A stretch of 64,000 bases of DNA from Tricholomella constricta (GCA_013368375.1 JAACJP010000001.1:2108001-2172000); one strand, 5' to 3'; counted from the first letter of the stretch, positions 23,701-36,709 are shown. Numbers and translations are program-made. The notes: generated from the sequence alone by a model not told the origin.

Positions 23701-24267
23701 ATACCTCTAATCCGGATAGCCGGTGTGGATGGTGACGTGCAGGAAGAGAAGCCAGAAGAGGTACCAAATCATGAAGCGCAGCGAGGAGCAGTGCAGCAGC
23801 ATAGGCTCGACAATCACAACCATAACATGCACCTGCTGCTGCTCATGACCTGGCTTCTTCCCCTCGTGGCGCCAGTCCTGGCTGTATGGGTGCGGACCCT
23901 TCTCACGGCAGGACTAACGACGCCTTTTGATGGTGATCATGATTTCCTTAACGTCGCTCCCTTCCTCGTTCTGGTCGACTTTGCGTCGTGGAACACCAAT
24001 GTCCTCTTTGAGCGACAAAGGTGAGGCCTTCCCAATGTGTCTCGGCTCCACCAACGGTGATCTCATCTGATTGACAGGTTCGAACGCGCGCTCTCTGCAA
24101 GGTGGCTGCTGGCGGTGCTTGCCGGCACTGCTTTCTTTGTCGGCCCCCGGAGGGCCTACAGCGTCTTTGACGCGGCAAAAATCGCTGTCGGACTCATCGT
24201 AATGATCCGAGTCGGCCGGCGATATTGGGGAGGCGCGGGTTGGTCTGTAGATAGTAATGATAGGTAG
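20763..24267 (+). CDS. BST1: GPI inositol-deacylase BST1/PGAP1
   Basis: An ER membrane lipase that removes the acyl chain from the inositol of GPI anchors and is needed for ER exit of GPI proteins. The ATG at 20763 gives an N-terminal membrane span ([17 protein letters not shown]). Next come [20 protein letters not shown] and the lipase core [30 protein letters not shown] (catalytic Ser in GHSMG), [14 protein letters not shown] and a histidine in the [12 protein letters not shown] region. The C-terminal half holds several membrane segments ([59 protein letters not shown]) and ends SVDSNDR. Introns include a 220-nt one (21216-21435), long for this window. The codon phase across VEFNED confirms its edges. 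Confidence 0.92.
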
Positions 24268-25549
24268 CTCAATAGACCATAGTGTTCATTTCATGCTTGC
24301 CTCAGAAATACAGTTGTGGATGACATGCTCGCGGAGTTGCAATTTCAACCAACGTTGGACCCTGACGATGGACAAGCTTACCCCTGCAGAACGCCACGGC
24401 GTCTGAGACGAATCACTTGACCCATGTTTGAAGACGTTGGTCTGGAACAGATCAGGGAATCCTTTCGAGTTTTCCCCAACAGTAGGGGGATAAGAATGGG
24501 ATTGTTGTAACTTTCTCTCAATCGATGCGATCATCGGCAGGTCATCAACTTGACGCAGCTGCGTATTGCTTCCTGTGGTTGTCACGTAAGACCCTTACGA
24601 CGAATTAACAATCTATACCTATCCTTGGTTCTCAACGCTCACAGCTAAGGGAGATGATGGAACCAATAGAAAATTACCATCTCTGAAGCTGTGGAAGAGG
24701 CGGCACCAACTTGAACGGCACCAGCCAAATGATATCAGTTCCTGAATGTAATGGCTGAACACCGGCGAAACACAAGAAAAGGTTCTGTTGATAAGCAATG
24801 AGCTGCAACAATAGCGCGGATCTACTGCTAGGGTCGCCGGTCGTAGATCTATAAAGCACTCCCTTCGAAAATGGAGAAAGACTCGGTTGGAGATGTCCTA
24901 TGAACATGTAGCAAGTCCAGAACACGTAACTCGGACGGAATGAAGCCCAAACTTGTAATAGTTATTACTTCGTGCGTTCTTCGTTCCCGCCTCGTGGCCA
25001 TCAGATTCAATTAATGAAGAGCAAAAAGTGGGAAAAATTGCGGCGTACCCCTGGGTTGGACATAAGGACCGTAAAAGATCTCCAAACGAGCAACAAGTGC
25101 ATTGGCTGTGGCATTGCGCCACATTACTGGGATGGTGTTCTTCTACAAGGTTCGAGCACATTCAACAGAGTCGATGAATTGGGCGTGGCAATCATTCCAC
25201 AAAAACTTAGGCCACGTGAACTGAATTAAGGTTCAGGGCAGGTGTTGTGTCGGAACGGCTGTATTGTCTGCACAGAGGAAAATTCAGAAGAAGACAGAGG
25301 CCACTAGCGGAGGAGATACTGAGAAGAATACGATAGTCAGGCCATTTTTTACGGAACGGAGGAGGGAATTCCAGAGTTTCTTAGAGAGGGAGTATCTAAA
25401 AAAGGAAGGCTTACCCACGGCGATGCATCAAATCACATAACATGGCCAAGTTCATACTCCGCCACTCACTCTCTTGAGCCTTGCGACCGGCGAAACGTTG
25501 TGGGGAACAGCTTGACGTCTCTCGAAAAACCAGCTGAGACTCCAACGGC
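24268..25549. other. Gap of 1.3 kb without a recognised gene
   Basis: Several open frames exist on the minus strand: 24674-24925 with a hydrophobic segment (SYVFWTCYMFIGHLQPS), and 24286-24585. I could not join them into a convincing gene, and no family motif is seen. The right end, from about 25400, fits the 5' untranslated region of the KDM5 gene. Confidence 0.4.
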
Positions 25550-28500
25550 ATGCACGGTACTCCCACCAGCGTATCTCCTCGGGGGACCCCTTCTCGTCGT
25601 GGAAAATCTCCCAGGTTTCGAGCGGAGAGCCCTTCACAGCCCAGTTCTAGTGCTTTGCCTGCCAACTTCACCAATGAACCCGCCAGCGCCTTCACTTCGT
25701 GTTTGAATATCTTGGTCGAGGGCGCCACACCAATTGAATCCGAGTCCGACAAGGACCTTGAACAGCCCGCACGTCCACAGGCCACAACAAGCGAACCCAA
25801 GCGAGCGCCGCGCAAATCAAAGACCGACGCCCTCGCAGCTCTTCACAACCATGCACGATCGTCTTCACCCAATTCCGGTGATGACGACCAAATTATGGAC
25901 TCCGAAGATTATCGCATCCCTGTTGCTCCAACTCTAGACTTGTCCTCGGTGAAGACAATCAGCCCTCGCCAGGCGCAGATCGACGAGCAAGACCCTCGCC
26001 CCTTTGGACTAGAAGACTGTCCCGAGTACTACCCGACCATGGAAGAGTTCAAGGATCCGATGGCCTATGTTCGTGCCATCTCGGATGAGGCAAAGAACCA
26101 TGGAATTTGCAAGATCATTCCGCCTGTAGAATGGAAGATGCCATTTGTTACCGATACTGAGGTTTGTCCCATATGCTTGTGCATTCGACTTGGCTAACAA
26201 TTCTTCTGGTAGACTTTTCGTTTTCGAACACGTCTCCAGCGCTTGAACTCTATTGAGGCGTCATCTAGAGCCAAGCTAAATTTTTTAGAACAACTCTATC
26301 GCTTCCACAAGCAACAGGGAAATATCCGGGTGGTTGTACCTACAATTAACCACAAACCACTCGATCTTTGGCTTCTGCGCAAGGAAGTCCAAAAAATGGG
26401 TGGCTACGAAACGGTAATTCCGCATCTACGCCACAGAAGTCTGTCTTATGTTTGTCTCAGGTTACCAAAGAGAAGAAGTGGTCCGACCTTGGCCGCATTC
26501 TTGGATATCGTGGCATCCCCGGGCTGTCAACTCAGATCAAGAACTCGTATACTCGCGTCATCCTTCCCTACGAACACTTCTGCGAGAAGGCTCGGAACAC
26601 TCCAGGAATCGCCCCCGTTGCCCACGACCCGCAACTCAAGACGCATGTCAACATTCAATCCGCAGGAAAGCTGTCTCGGTTGAGTGCCACAGCCACGACT
26701 AAGGGCGAACCTAGTCCGCCTTCGAGTCCTCTAACCGCCACTTCCAGCCCCCTCTCTGAGCCTCCTGACGAAAGTGAATCTCGCGACGCGGATGGCAGCA
26801 ACCGATCGGGCTCAAGGCCTCGCCGAAGTACGAGAATGGGTTCTCAGGAACAGGCTTGTATGTTCATTCTTTACTTGAACTCAAACCCTCTGTCTCTAAC
26901 CCCCTTCTAGCGAGCTCGAAGAATCCTGTCAGTCTCGGCACTCCAGTTGTTCCCCCACCCATATTCTACGACAAACCCAAGGTTGATACCAAAGGGACCC
27001 CTGAGGTACGGACCAGTTCTCTAGCGAACAGGACGCCAGTAACAAGTCGGGAGCAGCAAAATTGTGAAGTCTGCCACAAGAAAAATCGCGGTGAGGAGAT
27101 GCTCCTTTGTGATGGCTGTGATTGTGGTACGTGTTTGGCGGCGTTTTTCGAATTTTTTTCTTGATGACTTGCATAGGATTCCACATGTTTTGTCTTCAGC
27201 CGCCCCTCACGGTCATTCCAAAGGATCAGTGGTTTTGTTACACTTGCCTTTCGGGCACTGGCGGGGATTTTGGTTTCGACGAAGGCGAAGAACATAGCCT
27301 CTCGAGTTTTCAGGCTCGTGACAAAGAATTCAGGCGCAGGTGGTGGAAACAACATGTGCCTGAATCGGCAAAGCCTTACCAAGCGAATGATCCGAAGGTA
27401 AATCTGATTGGCGACGTGACAGTGTCGGAATACGACGTCGAGAACGAATTTTGGCGCTTGGTGCAATCACAGAATGAAACGGTGGAGGTTGAATATGGCG
27501 CAGACGTTCATTCTACGACACATGGAAGGTATGAGTTGAATTTTATCGACGTACACAGATTTTTATCTCTCGTTATCGTAGCGCAATGCCGACTATGGAG
27601 ACGCATCCACTGGATCCATATTCGAAGGACCCATGGAATCTCAACAACATACCCATTGTGTCCGAATCTCTTCTGCGGTTTATCAAATCCGATATTTCTG
27701 GCATGACAGTCCCATGGACTTATGTAGGCATGACGTTCTCCACATTCTGCTGGCACAATGAGGTATGTCCGTTCATTCGACGCCTCGATATCTTACCGCT
27801 AATACAACCGCACCACCAGGACCATTACACTTACAGCATCAATTTCAGTGAGTTCCTAATCCCTACATGGCACTTTCGATATCAATCATCATCCCAACAG
27901 TGCACTGGGGCGAAACCAAGACTTGGTACGGTATTCCTGGTGATGACGCGGAGAAGTTCGAGGCGGCGATCAAGGGTGAAGCGCCTGACCTCTTCGAAGC
28001 GCAGCCTGATCTTCTTTTCCAATTGGTCACTCTCATGAACCCTAAACGAGTCACCGACGCTGGCGTCCGTGTATATGCTTGCAATCAGCGAGCGGGCGAA
28101 TTTGTTATCACCTTTCCAAAGGCCTATCATGCAGGCTTCAATCACGGCGTAAGAAATACTTATCCCTATCACATGCATCAGGTTCTCACACTCTTCTTAT
28201 TCCAGTTAAATTTCAATGAAGCCGTCAACTTCGCGCTACCGGATTGGTTACCATACGGGCGCGACTGTGTACAACGATATCGGGAACATCGGAAACTACC
28301 CGTATTCTCCCATGACGAACTCCTCGTCACAATAACTCAGCAATCACAGTCCATCAAGACCGCGACATGGTAAGAAGTCTTTTATTGAATCTTTTGCGTC
28401 TTGTTGAACGGCTTGTAGGCTACATCAGAGCCTGAAAGAGATGACAGACCGCGAGATCGCTGATCGTATAAAGGCTCGAAACATGGGGCTTCTAGAGGTC

Positions 28501-31500
28501 CTTGAAGAAGAAGATCGCCCAGACGACCAATATCAGTGCACGATCTGCAAAGCTTTCTGCTATTTATCCTTCGTCAAGTGTCAATGCACGTCCAATGTCA
28601 CCTGCGTTGATCATGTCGAGTTACTTTGCGAAAATCGACCCACCCACCAACTCACATTGCGAAAACGATTTTCTGACGAGGAACTTATTGACACGCAGCA
28701 GAAGTTCGCAGAGCGTGCTGCGGCTCCATCCGCCTGGCGCAGCAAGCTAAGCAAGTTGCTGCTGGAGAGTGGCCGCCCCGCCCTTCGGTCTCTTAGGGCA
28801 CTTCTCGCTGAAGGAGATCGTATAAACTACCCCCTTCCTGAACTTAATTCTCTTCGCAAATGCGTCAACAAAGCCAACGAATGGGTTGATGCGGCCAATA
28901 CTTTCACAGTTCGGAAACAAAGTCGGAAACGCTCTCGGCGACCTCGCGGGCGGCCTTCATTGAACGATCCTCCAACTGCGATGGATGATCCAGGTGACCG
29001 GCCCGATCGCAGCCTGGAAGACCTCTATGCCCTCCTGCGGGAAGTGGAGATCCTTGGGTTTGATTCTCCAGAGATTGCCACATTGCGCAACCTAGGCCAA
29101 CATGCCGAGGAGACGAAGAAAAAAGCCAGTGCCCTTCTGAATTCACCACCGAGCGAGCAAGACCGCGAAATTTACTTGCAGGAGTGCAACCGTCTCATCC
29201 TCGATGGTTCGTCCATCAACGTCATCCTCGACGAGCTTTCCGAGATCGGGAAAATTGTTGACCGCGAAAAATTGGTGGCCGACTTGGAAGAGAAATTAGA
29301 GGACGAGGATTGCATGCTCACGCTTGCAGAAATACGGGAGCTTTTGACTCGCGCCCGAACCTGCGACCTTTCCCCTGACAACAAGCACTTGCGGATGTTG
29401 GAAGCACGTCAAAGGGCTGGCAAGGACTGGGAAGAGCGGGCCAGGAATATTCTGGAACAGCCAGTGAAGACGATCGAGGAGCTCGACGACTTTTCAGATA
29501 TGGACATTCCCATAGATCCTAGCGTCCTCGTCCGTCTAGAGGCAGCTCGGAACAAGGCCAAAGACTTCGATAAACAGGCGAGGGCTTGGCTCAATCCTGA
29601 AACCGATGCAACGAAGCCCAGGGTGCTCGAAGTCACGCGTATGGTAAACCGTGCGGAGAAGGACTTTAGCATTCCTTCTATCAAGGAACTCAAGCGTACT
29701 GCTGAAATAGCCATGGACCTTGAGACCAGATGCGATCACGTCCTCAGAAACCGATACCACCCCGAGAAGGAAGACGTGTTTTCGACCATTGGACAGTGGA
29801 AGACATATGCCCAAGAACATCTCCGGATGTTCGTCCTTCCCGTCTTCGACAAGTTGAACACCCAGATCAAGCTTCATGAACAATGGTTGAAGGACCTGCC
29901 TTGGTACTGCCGCGAACACAAGGAGCTTCACGGAGAGGCTGTCTATAAGGATGTCCTTGCATGCACCAATCCTGATGACGATATGCCTCCCACCAACGAG
30001 TATCTCACTTGCATCTGCAGCACTCCCGTCCTTCCTCCCCCTCCAGGCGCACAGTCGGATGCTGTCCAGTGTGACCACTGCTTTGCTCGTTTCCACGGGG
30101 ATTGTGCCAAGAACGGTGGTTCTTGTCCATTCTGCGACCATCATCACTGGAATGGCGCTATCCACAAGGAGCGCAGTTGGCATTTCTGCTACCTTCCAAA
30201 TATCCTCTCGAAGGCTCCTGAGATTACACAGTTCTATTGCGAGGAATGGAAGAAGCTGGAGACGATTGTGCACCGGCTTGATAGACTTTCCGTCGCGATT
30301 GGGCAATTTCTCTCCTTCACGTCACAGCCTGTCAACCAGGACCCCAAGTATATCCATCAAGTGCGACACTTTATGCGTAAGCTCTACAAGATCCAATTTG
30401 CCGTCTCACCAAATCCGGACATATCTTTCGGCCTCGACTTGGCTGGTTTGCACCGCATCCTCGCTGGTGGTCGACCAGCCGTTACTCGCCCCAAGAAGAA
30501 GCGGCGTCCTCGCTTCGTTTTTGGCCAGGACGTAGATCAGGACTGGTCTGATGGCACACGCTGTATTTGCAGAGGCCGCACTCACTACCTCCTCAACTAT
30601 CCGACTGTGACGTGCGAATCCTGTAACAAGCTGTACCATGCAGGTTGCGTCTTTTATCCAATGGATTCTAAAGACGGGAACCGTTTCACTTGTCCTCTGT
30701 GTTGCCTGCGCAAGAATATCCCGTACCAATTTTCTGACGTGCGGGTTAAACCGACAGGTACGTTGCCTCTTACTTCTGTTGCTTTTGAGCTCACAAATGA
30801 AATTTCAGAAGAACAAGTCGATCGCGACATGTATGTCGACACACAGGAAATGCTAGAAAAATATAGCAAGGATATGCTATTCAAGAAGATGGCGCCGCCC
30901 TTTGCGCAGACCCTTTTCGTGGAGCTTGTCCGGTTTGTACCGGGTCAGCCTCAAAGTACGGGGATGGCACCATCCACGTCTAGCCATCATCAGAGTCCGA
31001 GATCATCAACTTCCCACCTGGGACCATCTCAACATGAGCATTACCCTCATCAGCGATCTCCACCAATGCCGCCCCACACGGCGGATGCTTTCGTCGGTTC
31101 TCCTAGAGGCCAGAACATCCCACCACCACCATGGTCTCGATGGTCCACTGTAGCTACCCCCTCACAGCCACCTTCTATGCAACGTCGCCAGAGTGATTCT
31201 TCTCAATCAACCCCTCAACACTCGTCTTTAAGAAAACGAAAACATGTCGAGGATCTACCCACACCCGAGGATTTATCGCGAGTGCATTCCTCATCGTCGA
31301 CTGGACCACCTCCAAAACGACGAATCTCAGCGGCACCGTTATCACCACCTTCTGCACCTATGCGGCCTGTCCAAACTCTGTCGCCCTCTTTAGCTATGAT
31401 TGTTTCCCCAGTCAACCAGACCGTCATCACATCGCCTCGATCCTCTTACATTCCCCCTCCGCTGCGAAATGGCAGCAACGGGTCACCGCCAATGCCACAC

Positions 31501-31527
31501 GGATCCAAACCACTTATGATGCAGTAG
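25550..31527 (+). CDS. KDM5: KDM5/JARID1 histone H3K4 demethylase
   Basis: A JmjC Fe(II)/2-oxoglutarate demethylase of trimethylated and dimethylated H3K4. About ten exons give roughly 1,840 residues with the full KDM5 order. JmjN is RPFGLEDCPEYYPTMEEFKD (about 150-190). ARID spans RAKLNFLEQLYRFHKQQGN to NSYTRVILPYEHFC. PHD1 runs CEVCHKKNRGEEMLLCDGCD to FCLQPP. In JmjC, STFCWHNEDHYTYSINF supplies the HxE metal ligands and AGFNHG the second His, with MHWGETKTWYGIP between. C5HC2 is CTICKAFCYLSFVKCQC. A PLU-1 helical region follows, then Cys-rich CICSTPVLPP...CDHCFARFHGDC, a last PHD (CICRGRTHYLLNYPTVTCES) and a Pro/Ser-rich tail. The last exon (28419-31527) alone covers more than half. The metal ligands are intact, so it should be active. 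Confidence 0.95.
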
Positions 31528-31712
31528 AACGATTCACGCTTTCCTTGCAATTACGATTATGCTATGCTGAGTATTTCTTCCACAGGGAATCATGTACAAT
31601 TTTTTAATGCGTATAATTAATATTTAAGCATTTCCTTGTCTGATCTGGAATTTCGCACAATCATTTTCAGTACTGAGCACCATTTGGCGGTATTGTCAGC
31701 GGCGCTCAAGCC

Positions 31713-33849
31713 TCAAAACTTCGTGAGGCCGAGTTCGACAGCCTTGAGTTCCAATGCCTATTAAGACTCTTCATAAGCTTGGAAGAGATCCACGCGAAGT
31801 ACGTTAGACCGACCAGCTGCTTTGAGGAAAACCGGGAATTGGCAAAATCCCCTGTTGCATACCAGAGCTTAGGAGGAACATGAATGAGGATATACACCAG
31901 CCTTGAAAAAGGACGAAGAGGGCTTACACCCGGATGGCCTGAAGGTCTGTAACATCCCTGTAATTCACCTTCTTCATCCAAACCCCAGACTGGACGCGTC
32001 CGTTCTATAGTCTCTTTACCAAAAATATCTATCATCGATTCGCGTATGTTGTGGTACCCCGTGCTTGAAAACATAATAGACTAAGCCGTAAAACGACATG
32101 AACGACGAGGAGGGGCGCACGCGAATATCACAACATCCGCAGGGAGTCTGGTGCCGTCCTTGAAAATGATAGCATCATCCGCAAAACTCTGGAGCTCTAC
32201 ACCTTGCTTCACCATAACTTGTCCTGAAGTGATCAATTCAGCACATCCAACGTCAATCCCTGAATGATATCAGTGTGACGGGAGTCATTCTTCGAGCATC
32301 AGTCAGACATACAAAATCCTATAGAGGAACGGAACATCAGAGCTAATAAAGACGACGTCGAGTATTTACTTGCCTCCAAACCGTTCAAAAAGTAACAACG
32401 CCAACCCAGCGCCGTCGCTGCCCATATTCAACTTCAAGCCAGCCTTGGTCAGTCCTTCATGCATGCCTTGCTCCCGCGCCCAAGCCTCCTTTTCGCGCGA
32501 ACCAAGCATTCGCTTGAGCAACAGGAGAGGACAAGACATGAATTTTAAATCCGCTACATCTTGAGGAACACCTTCTGGCCAGGCATTAGTAACAGAAGCC
32601 ACTGAGCTTGCGGCGATGACGCATGTCGAGGAGCGTTGCACCATTGTGACGGACTGTGCACCCTGGACAACCAGGTCTTGACAGATGTCTGCAGCCGTAT
32701 TTCCAGCGCCAACGACAACGACCCTCTTTCCGGAGAATGGGCGACCGCCGGCATACTCGCATGCGTGGAGAATTGTGTTGCGGAAAGTCTCCTTGTCGAT
32801 CATGTCGGGATACCGGGGCTTCCCAAGCGTTCCCGTCGCAAGCACAATATGGGCCGGATGCAGCGTAACGTGGGTTCCATCTTTGTCCACGACGACGGTC
32901 CATCTCTTAGTGTTAAAATCGTAGGTTGGGATGGGTAAGGGGCGCGAGTTGGTCCAGACGACCAGATCCTGGGACTTGGCATATTGTTCTAACCAATCTG
33001 CCAATTTATCACGAGGGGTAAAGATCGGCCAATTCTGGGGATAAGGCTGATACAGTACTAGGAAGTGTTTTAATTGTCATCATGGAGGTAAAGAGAAGGG
33101 TAAGGAACATTCGAGGCTCACAGGAGTGATGTGTCCTCGGCGTGTGCAAACTCAACGTGGGATAACGTTTTCTCCAGTTGTCGCCCACCCTTGCGTTGGT
33201 TTCAAGCACGATGGATGGAATACTCATCTGGTGAAATCGAGCTGCGACATTAAGGCCTGTCTGGCCAGCTCCCACTATATAACGAACAGTGGGCTGAGAC
33301 TAGAAAAAGGTCGAAATTTGTTCCAAACTAACCGATAATAACATACGGGTCCTGCTCGATTTTTAGTTTTCTGCTCTGATGAACATCGGACCAGGCCAGC
33401 GTATGCCCTTCGTAAATGCCGGCCTCTGGGCCCATCTCCTCGTGGCCTTTGAGGTCCTTCATTGTCATGAAGACAATCTGGGCCTTCCACGCCCCATATT
33501 CGTCTTTAGCAAGATGAAAATATCCTTGCCCGATCGCTATGACCGTCGTGAAGGTGAAACCGCCTGATATCCATTCTGGATCGAGGGAGCTCTGCTGAGG
33601 GGACAAGTGTTTGCGACTGTCAAGTTTCACGTCTGACACTTTTGCTGCTGAGAGAGTATCACGAAGGTAGGAGGCGATCTTTTCTCGGCCCTCAAGTGCA
33701 CGATTGTTCCAAGTGAATGTCAAGACATCCCTTAGCCAACCAGAAGGAAGGAACGATGCCAAGACGCTTTCGATATTCGCGGTCTGTAAGGAGTCACCGT
33801 AGGTCTGTAGCCACTCGGATGCAATGGTTTGAGTGTCTTCTGCGGACAT
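31713..33849 (-). CDS. Flavin-containing monooxygenase-like FAD/NADPH oxidoreductase
   Basis: A class B flavoprotein monooxygenase-type enzyme that would use FAD and NADPH to oxygenate a small substrate; the substrate is unknown. The ATG at 33849 opens an N-terminal region of about 170 residues (WNNRALEGREKIASYLRDTL) like a SnoaL/NTF2-type fold. The FAD Rossmann motif is VGAGQTGLNVAARF, followed by NARVGDNWRKRYPTLSLHTP. FRNTILHACEYAGG resembles the family's linker, and the NADPH site is GKRVVVVGAGNTAADICQDL. The conserved LATGTLGKP and a C-terminal LWYATGDFANSRFSSKQL follow. The last intron (about 31760-31817, GTCGGT donor) is required to reach a family-like end ALELKAVELGLTKF. Such genes are common in basidiomycete secondary metabolism, but no cluster partner lies next to it. 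Confidence 0.85.
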
Positions 33850-34625
33850 GGTAGTGGAGGGGTCAAAGAGGGTCCTCTCATTTCTGGTGGGAGAAAAATG
33901 AGGTGGTCTTCCGCGTGTTTAGAAATGCGTCGTGTGCCGCATAGAGATGGGAAGAAATTAAAAATGATCATGACATGGGCCCAAATGCTTTGACAGACTA
34001 ATATAACAATTAAATCGCGTTCAAAGAGCCAGAACTGGATTACGAAATTAAGAACTTACCAAACCACAAGGAATATAATGATTTTCATGTCCATAAGGAA
34101 ATGTGGCTCACAGTCAAGAAACTGGGCCTTGTAGGAACATCCAATCGGGTTGATTGCTGGATAAATTATAACTTCGAAGGCTCGTCGTTGGCTCGTTCAG
34201 TGATGGGAACATCGATCGTTCGTTGCTCACGTAAGGCAACGAAAGTGCGCTGTTTGGCGTTGTATATTTTAAATGTCCTTAGATTTGTCAGCTCAGTCAT
34301 TCATTGTTCGGCCATGCAGCGTGCCGAGGTCAGTTTGAACTTGACCTTCAACCACCACCTCGTTGTCGTTGCAGAGCCTCAGTCTCTTCATTCCTCGGCC
34401 TTTTTGTGTCTTCGTGGAACTCGGAGTACCACAGGTCGTTTACAACGGTAGGCCTCCGTGAATACACTGATCATGGTCAACGACTGCATAGACATTTTTT
34501 CAGAACGTTTCTTTCCACTAGCCTCACCGAAAATTACCAGTTAGAGGTCGAAAACAAGGCTCCTGTTCTGTTAAGCTCCTCGCAACTATTCTGCACGAGC
34601 GTTCTACCGCTACCACTCTCGACAT
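33850..34625. other. Divergent spacer between the monooxygenase and TFIIB
   Basis: About 780 bp. Short plus-strand frames (34101-34451) have no recognisable motif. The TFIIB-proximal part (from about 34280) is pyrimidine-rich and probably its 5' untranslated region, possibly with an intron. Nothing else is visible. Confidence 0.45.
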
Positions 34626-35753
34626 ATGGCGTATAATCAGCCTTTTCCCCTTGCGGCACCCCAGACGAAAGTCGTCCAGCCGCAGTCATTTGCGCCCGAC
34701 CTCGCTGTTCGTTTAATCTGCCCAGAGTGCAGAGACCCGAACCCGAATATTGTCGAAGAGTTTGGTAGCGGAGACCTCGTTTGCGGGAATTGCGGCTTGG
34801 TTCTGGGTGATCGCATTGTAGACACACGGAGTGAATGGCGTGTAAGTCCCTGTTCAATATCCTTTTTTCTCTTTCTCCTCTTTTTTCTACAACGCTCCAA
34901 TCATGGAAACGCTTTCTAGACGTTCGCCAATGATGAAGGGGACGACCCTTCTCGTGTCGGTGCAGCGTCAGACCCGTTGATGGAAGGAATGGAGCAACTG
35001 GACACTGTCATCAGCTTCCGCGATGGCGGCACAGGCATGTCACGCGAGCTCCAGCGCGCCGCGTCGCGCTCTCAAAATTCCCGTGCCGAGCGTAACCTCC
35101 TCACCGCATTTCGCGACATCTCCAGCTGGTGTGACCAATTTTCGCTTCCGAAGACGATCAGCGACATTGCAAAACAGCTGTATAAACGCTCTGACGAGGA
35201 GAAGCTCCTCCGCGGGAAACCGCTCGATGCCGTCATCGCCGCCTGTATTTTTATTGCCTGCCGCCAAGCACACGTTCCGCGGACGTTCCGCGAGATCTGC
35301 AACCTCACCCACGTGTCCAAGAAAGTGCTGGGACAGTGCTACAAAGCGCTGGAACAAGCTTTCAACTTGACACCGGGCGCCTCTGCACACAGCTCTGCAC
35401 CTTCTCCATCGACCGGCCCCGAGAACCTCCTGGTCCGTTATTGCAATCACCTTGACCTTCCCCCGAACGTTCAGTCTATTACGTCGGATATTATTATTGC
35501 CGCACGGAAGCATGGTATTGCGGACGGAAGGAGTCCAGTGTCGATCGCAGGAGGGGCGATATACTTCACTTGTCACTTGCTGGGCAAGGTCAAGTCATTG
35601 AGGGATATCAGTGCCGTTGCAGGCGTCAGCGAAGGAACGATTAGATTGGTGTATCGTCTGTATTATGCGGAGAAGGAGAAGTTGGTGAAGCAGGAATGGA
35701 TAGACGAGGGCAAGGCAAAATTAGAACGCCTTCCCTATGACTCTACAAAATGA
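34626..35753 (+). CDS. SUA7: Transcription initiation factor IIB
   Basis: TFIIB bridges TBP on promoter DNA and RNA polymerase II and sets the start site. Two exons (34626-34841 and 34920-35753) give 349 residues. The N-terminal zinc ribbon is intact (CPECRDPNPNIVEEF then CGNCGLVLGDRIVDTRSEW). The B-reader/linker follows (TFANDEGDDPSRVGAASDPL). Cyclin repeat 1 spans RNLLTAFRDISSWCDQFSLP to the ALEQAF helix, with PLDAVIAACIFIACRQAHVP and RTFREICNLTHVSKKVLGQC. Repeat 2 covers LVRYCNHLDLPPNVQSI, SPVSIAGGAIYFTCHL and DISAVAGVSEGTIRLVYRLY. An Ala/Ser/Pro insert (about 195-210) separates the repeats. It is a normal length for fungal TFIIB and looks fully functional. Confidence 0.96.
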
Positions 35754-35917
35754 TCGGGACATTTGTATGTACTCTGCACTAATTGTTTAATGTTGATCAC
35801 TTTGTATGATTCTCCTTGTTCGCCGCCTTCCCAATAACCACCCCATTTGGTTTTGCCATCGGTCTTCAACGTTTCAACTACTAACCACCCCAAACCCTTC
35901 CGACACGAGAATACCCA

Positions 35918-36709
35918 ATGATTGCGATGTACAAAGCCCACATCCTCATATTCGGTCTCCTTGTCCCGTCTGTTCCGAACTGTGTCGCTAAACAATCAGT
36001 CGCAATTGTTGGCGATTCCTCTTGCTTCGCCAGCCTTCCTCTGTCAGCCCAAGATGAATTTTCGCCCCAAAGTTCCTTGGACTTTCCAGTTCACCAGGAC
36101 CTCATCACTATCCAATTCAATGTCAATGCCTCGATCCCTTTCTCTTGGTTCACCACATTCTTTACCAGCATTGACGCAATCGATATTACTCTCTTACTTT
36201 CGAGGGCTGTCGTACGTGCCCTAGAACCTCAGTGGGGAATAGACTCCTGCTCTATCACGAGCACCACAGACGATATTATCAACCTCTTTTCCAACGGCAA
36301 TCACCCCAGAGACCCTGTTTTCGGTGCCGTCCCTGCTCTGGCTTCCTCCGTCTCCTCGTCAACCATTGACACTCCCACTCAGTCCTACCTCTTAGGCGTG
36401 ACATCTTCCTTGAAAGCACTTCTTGCCAACATTGACCTTGCCGCCGTTCTCGCGCTTCTTTTGAAATTCGTTGTGAACGCCGTCCATCCCACATCTTCTG
36501 ACGTCGTCGAGCTGTGCGCGACGATGCTCATCATCGACGAGGTTCTGGACATGCCTGGACTTTTCGAACATCATCGACAGAAGCCGTTCTACACCGTCGG
36601 CGATGTTTTACAAGCTTTCGACGAGGCGATTCCTTCTCTTGGGCTCTCCTGCTTCTTTGACGCCAAGCATTTGAGATTTTCTCGGTATATACCTTCGAAG
36701 GTCCTCTGA
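35918..36709 (+). CDS. Putative secreted or membrane-associated orphan protein
   Basis: A single uninterrupted frame of 263 residues with C-ending codon bias like its neighbours. The N-terminus resembles a signal peptide (MYKAHILIFGLLVPSVPNCV), with an ATG at 35918 or 35927. The body has moderately hydrophobic helices (LKALLANIDLAAVLALLLKF; ELCATMLIIDEVLDMPGLF) and no motif I recognise. It starts 165 bp after the TFIIB stop on the same strand. It could be a real lineage-specific gene or one exon of a longer gene. Confidence 0.45.
   Translation: MIAMYKAHILIFGLLVPSVPNCVAKQSVAIVGDSSCFASLPLSAQDEFSPQSSLDFPVHQDLITIQFNVNASIPFSWFTTFFTSIDAIDITLLLSRAVVRALEPQWGIDSCSITSTTDDIINLFSNGNHPRDPVFGAVPALASSVSSSTIDTPTQSYLLGVTSSLKALLANIDLAAVLALLLKFVVNAVHPTSSDVVELCATMLIIDEVLDMPGLFEHHRQKPFYTVGDVLQAFDEAIPSLGLSCFFDAKHLRFSRYIPSKVL

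Noticed and set aside
24674..25161. Minus-strand frames with hydrophobic segments as a membrane protein gene
   Set aside because: Could not be joined by plausible introns into a continuous product and no motif was recognised.
29536..30306. 256-codon minus-strand frame
   Set aside because: Lies entirely antisense to the KDM5 last exon, which has clear zinc-finger and PLU-1 motifs.
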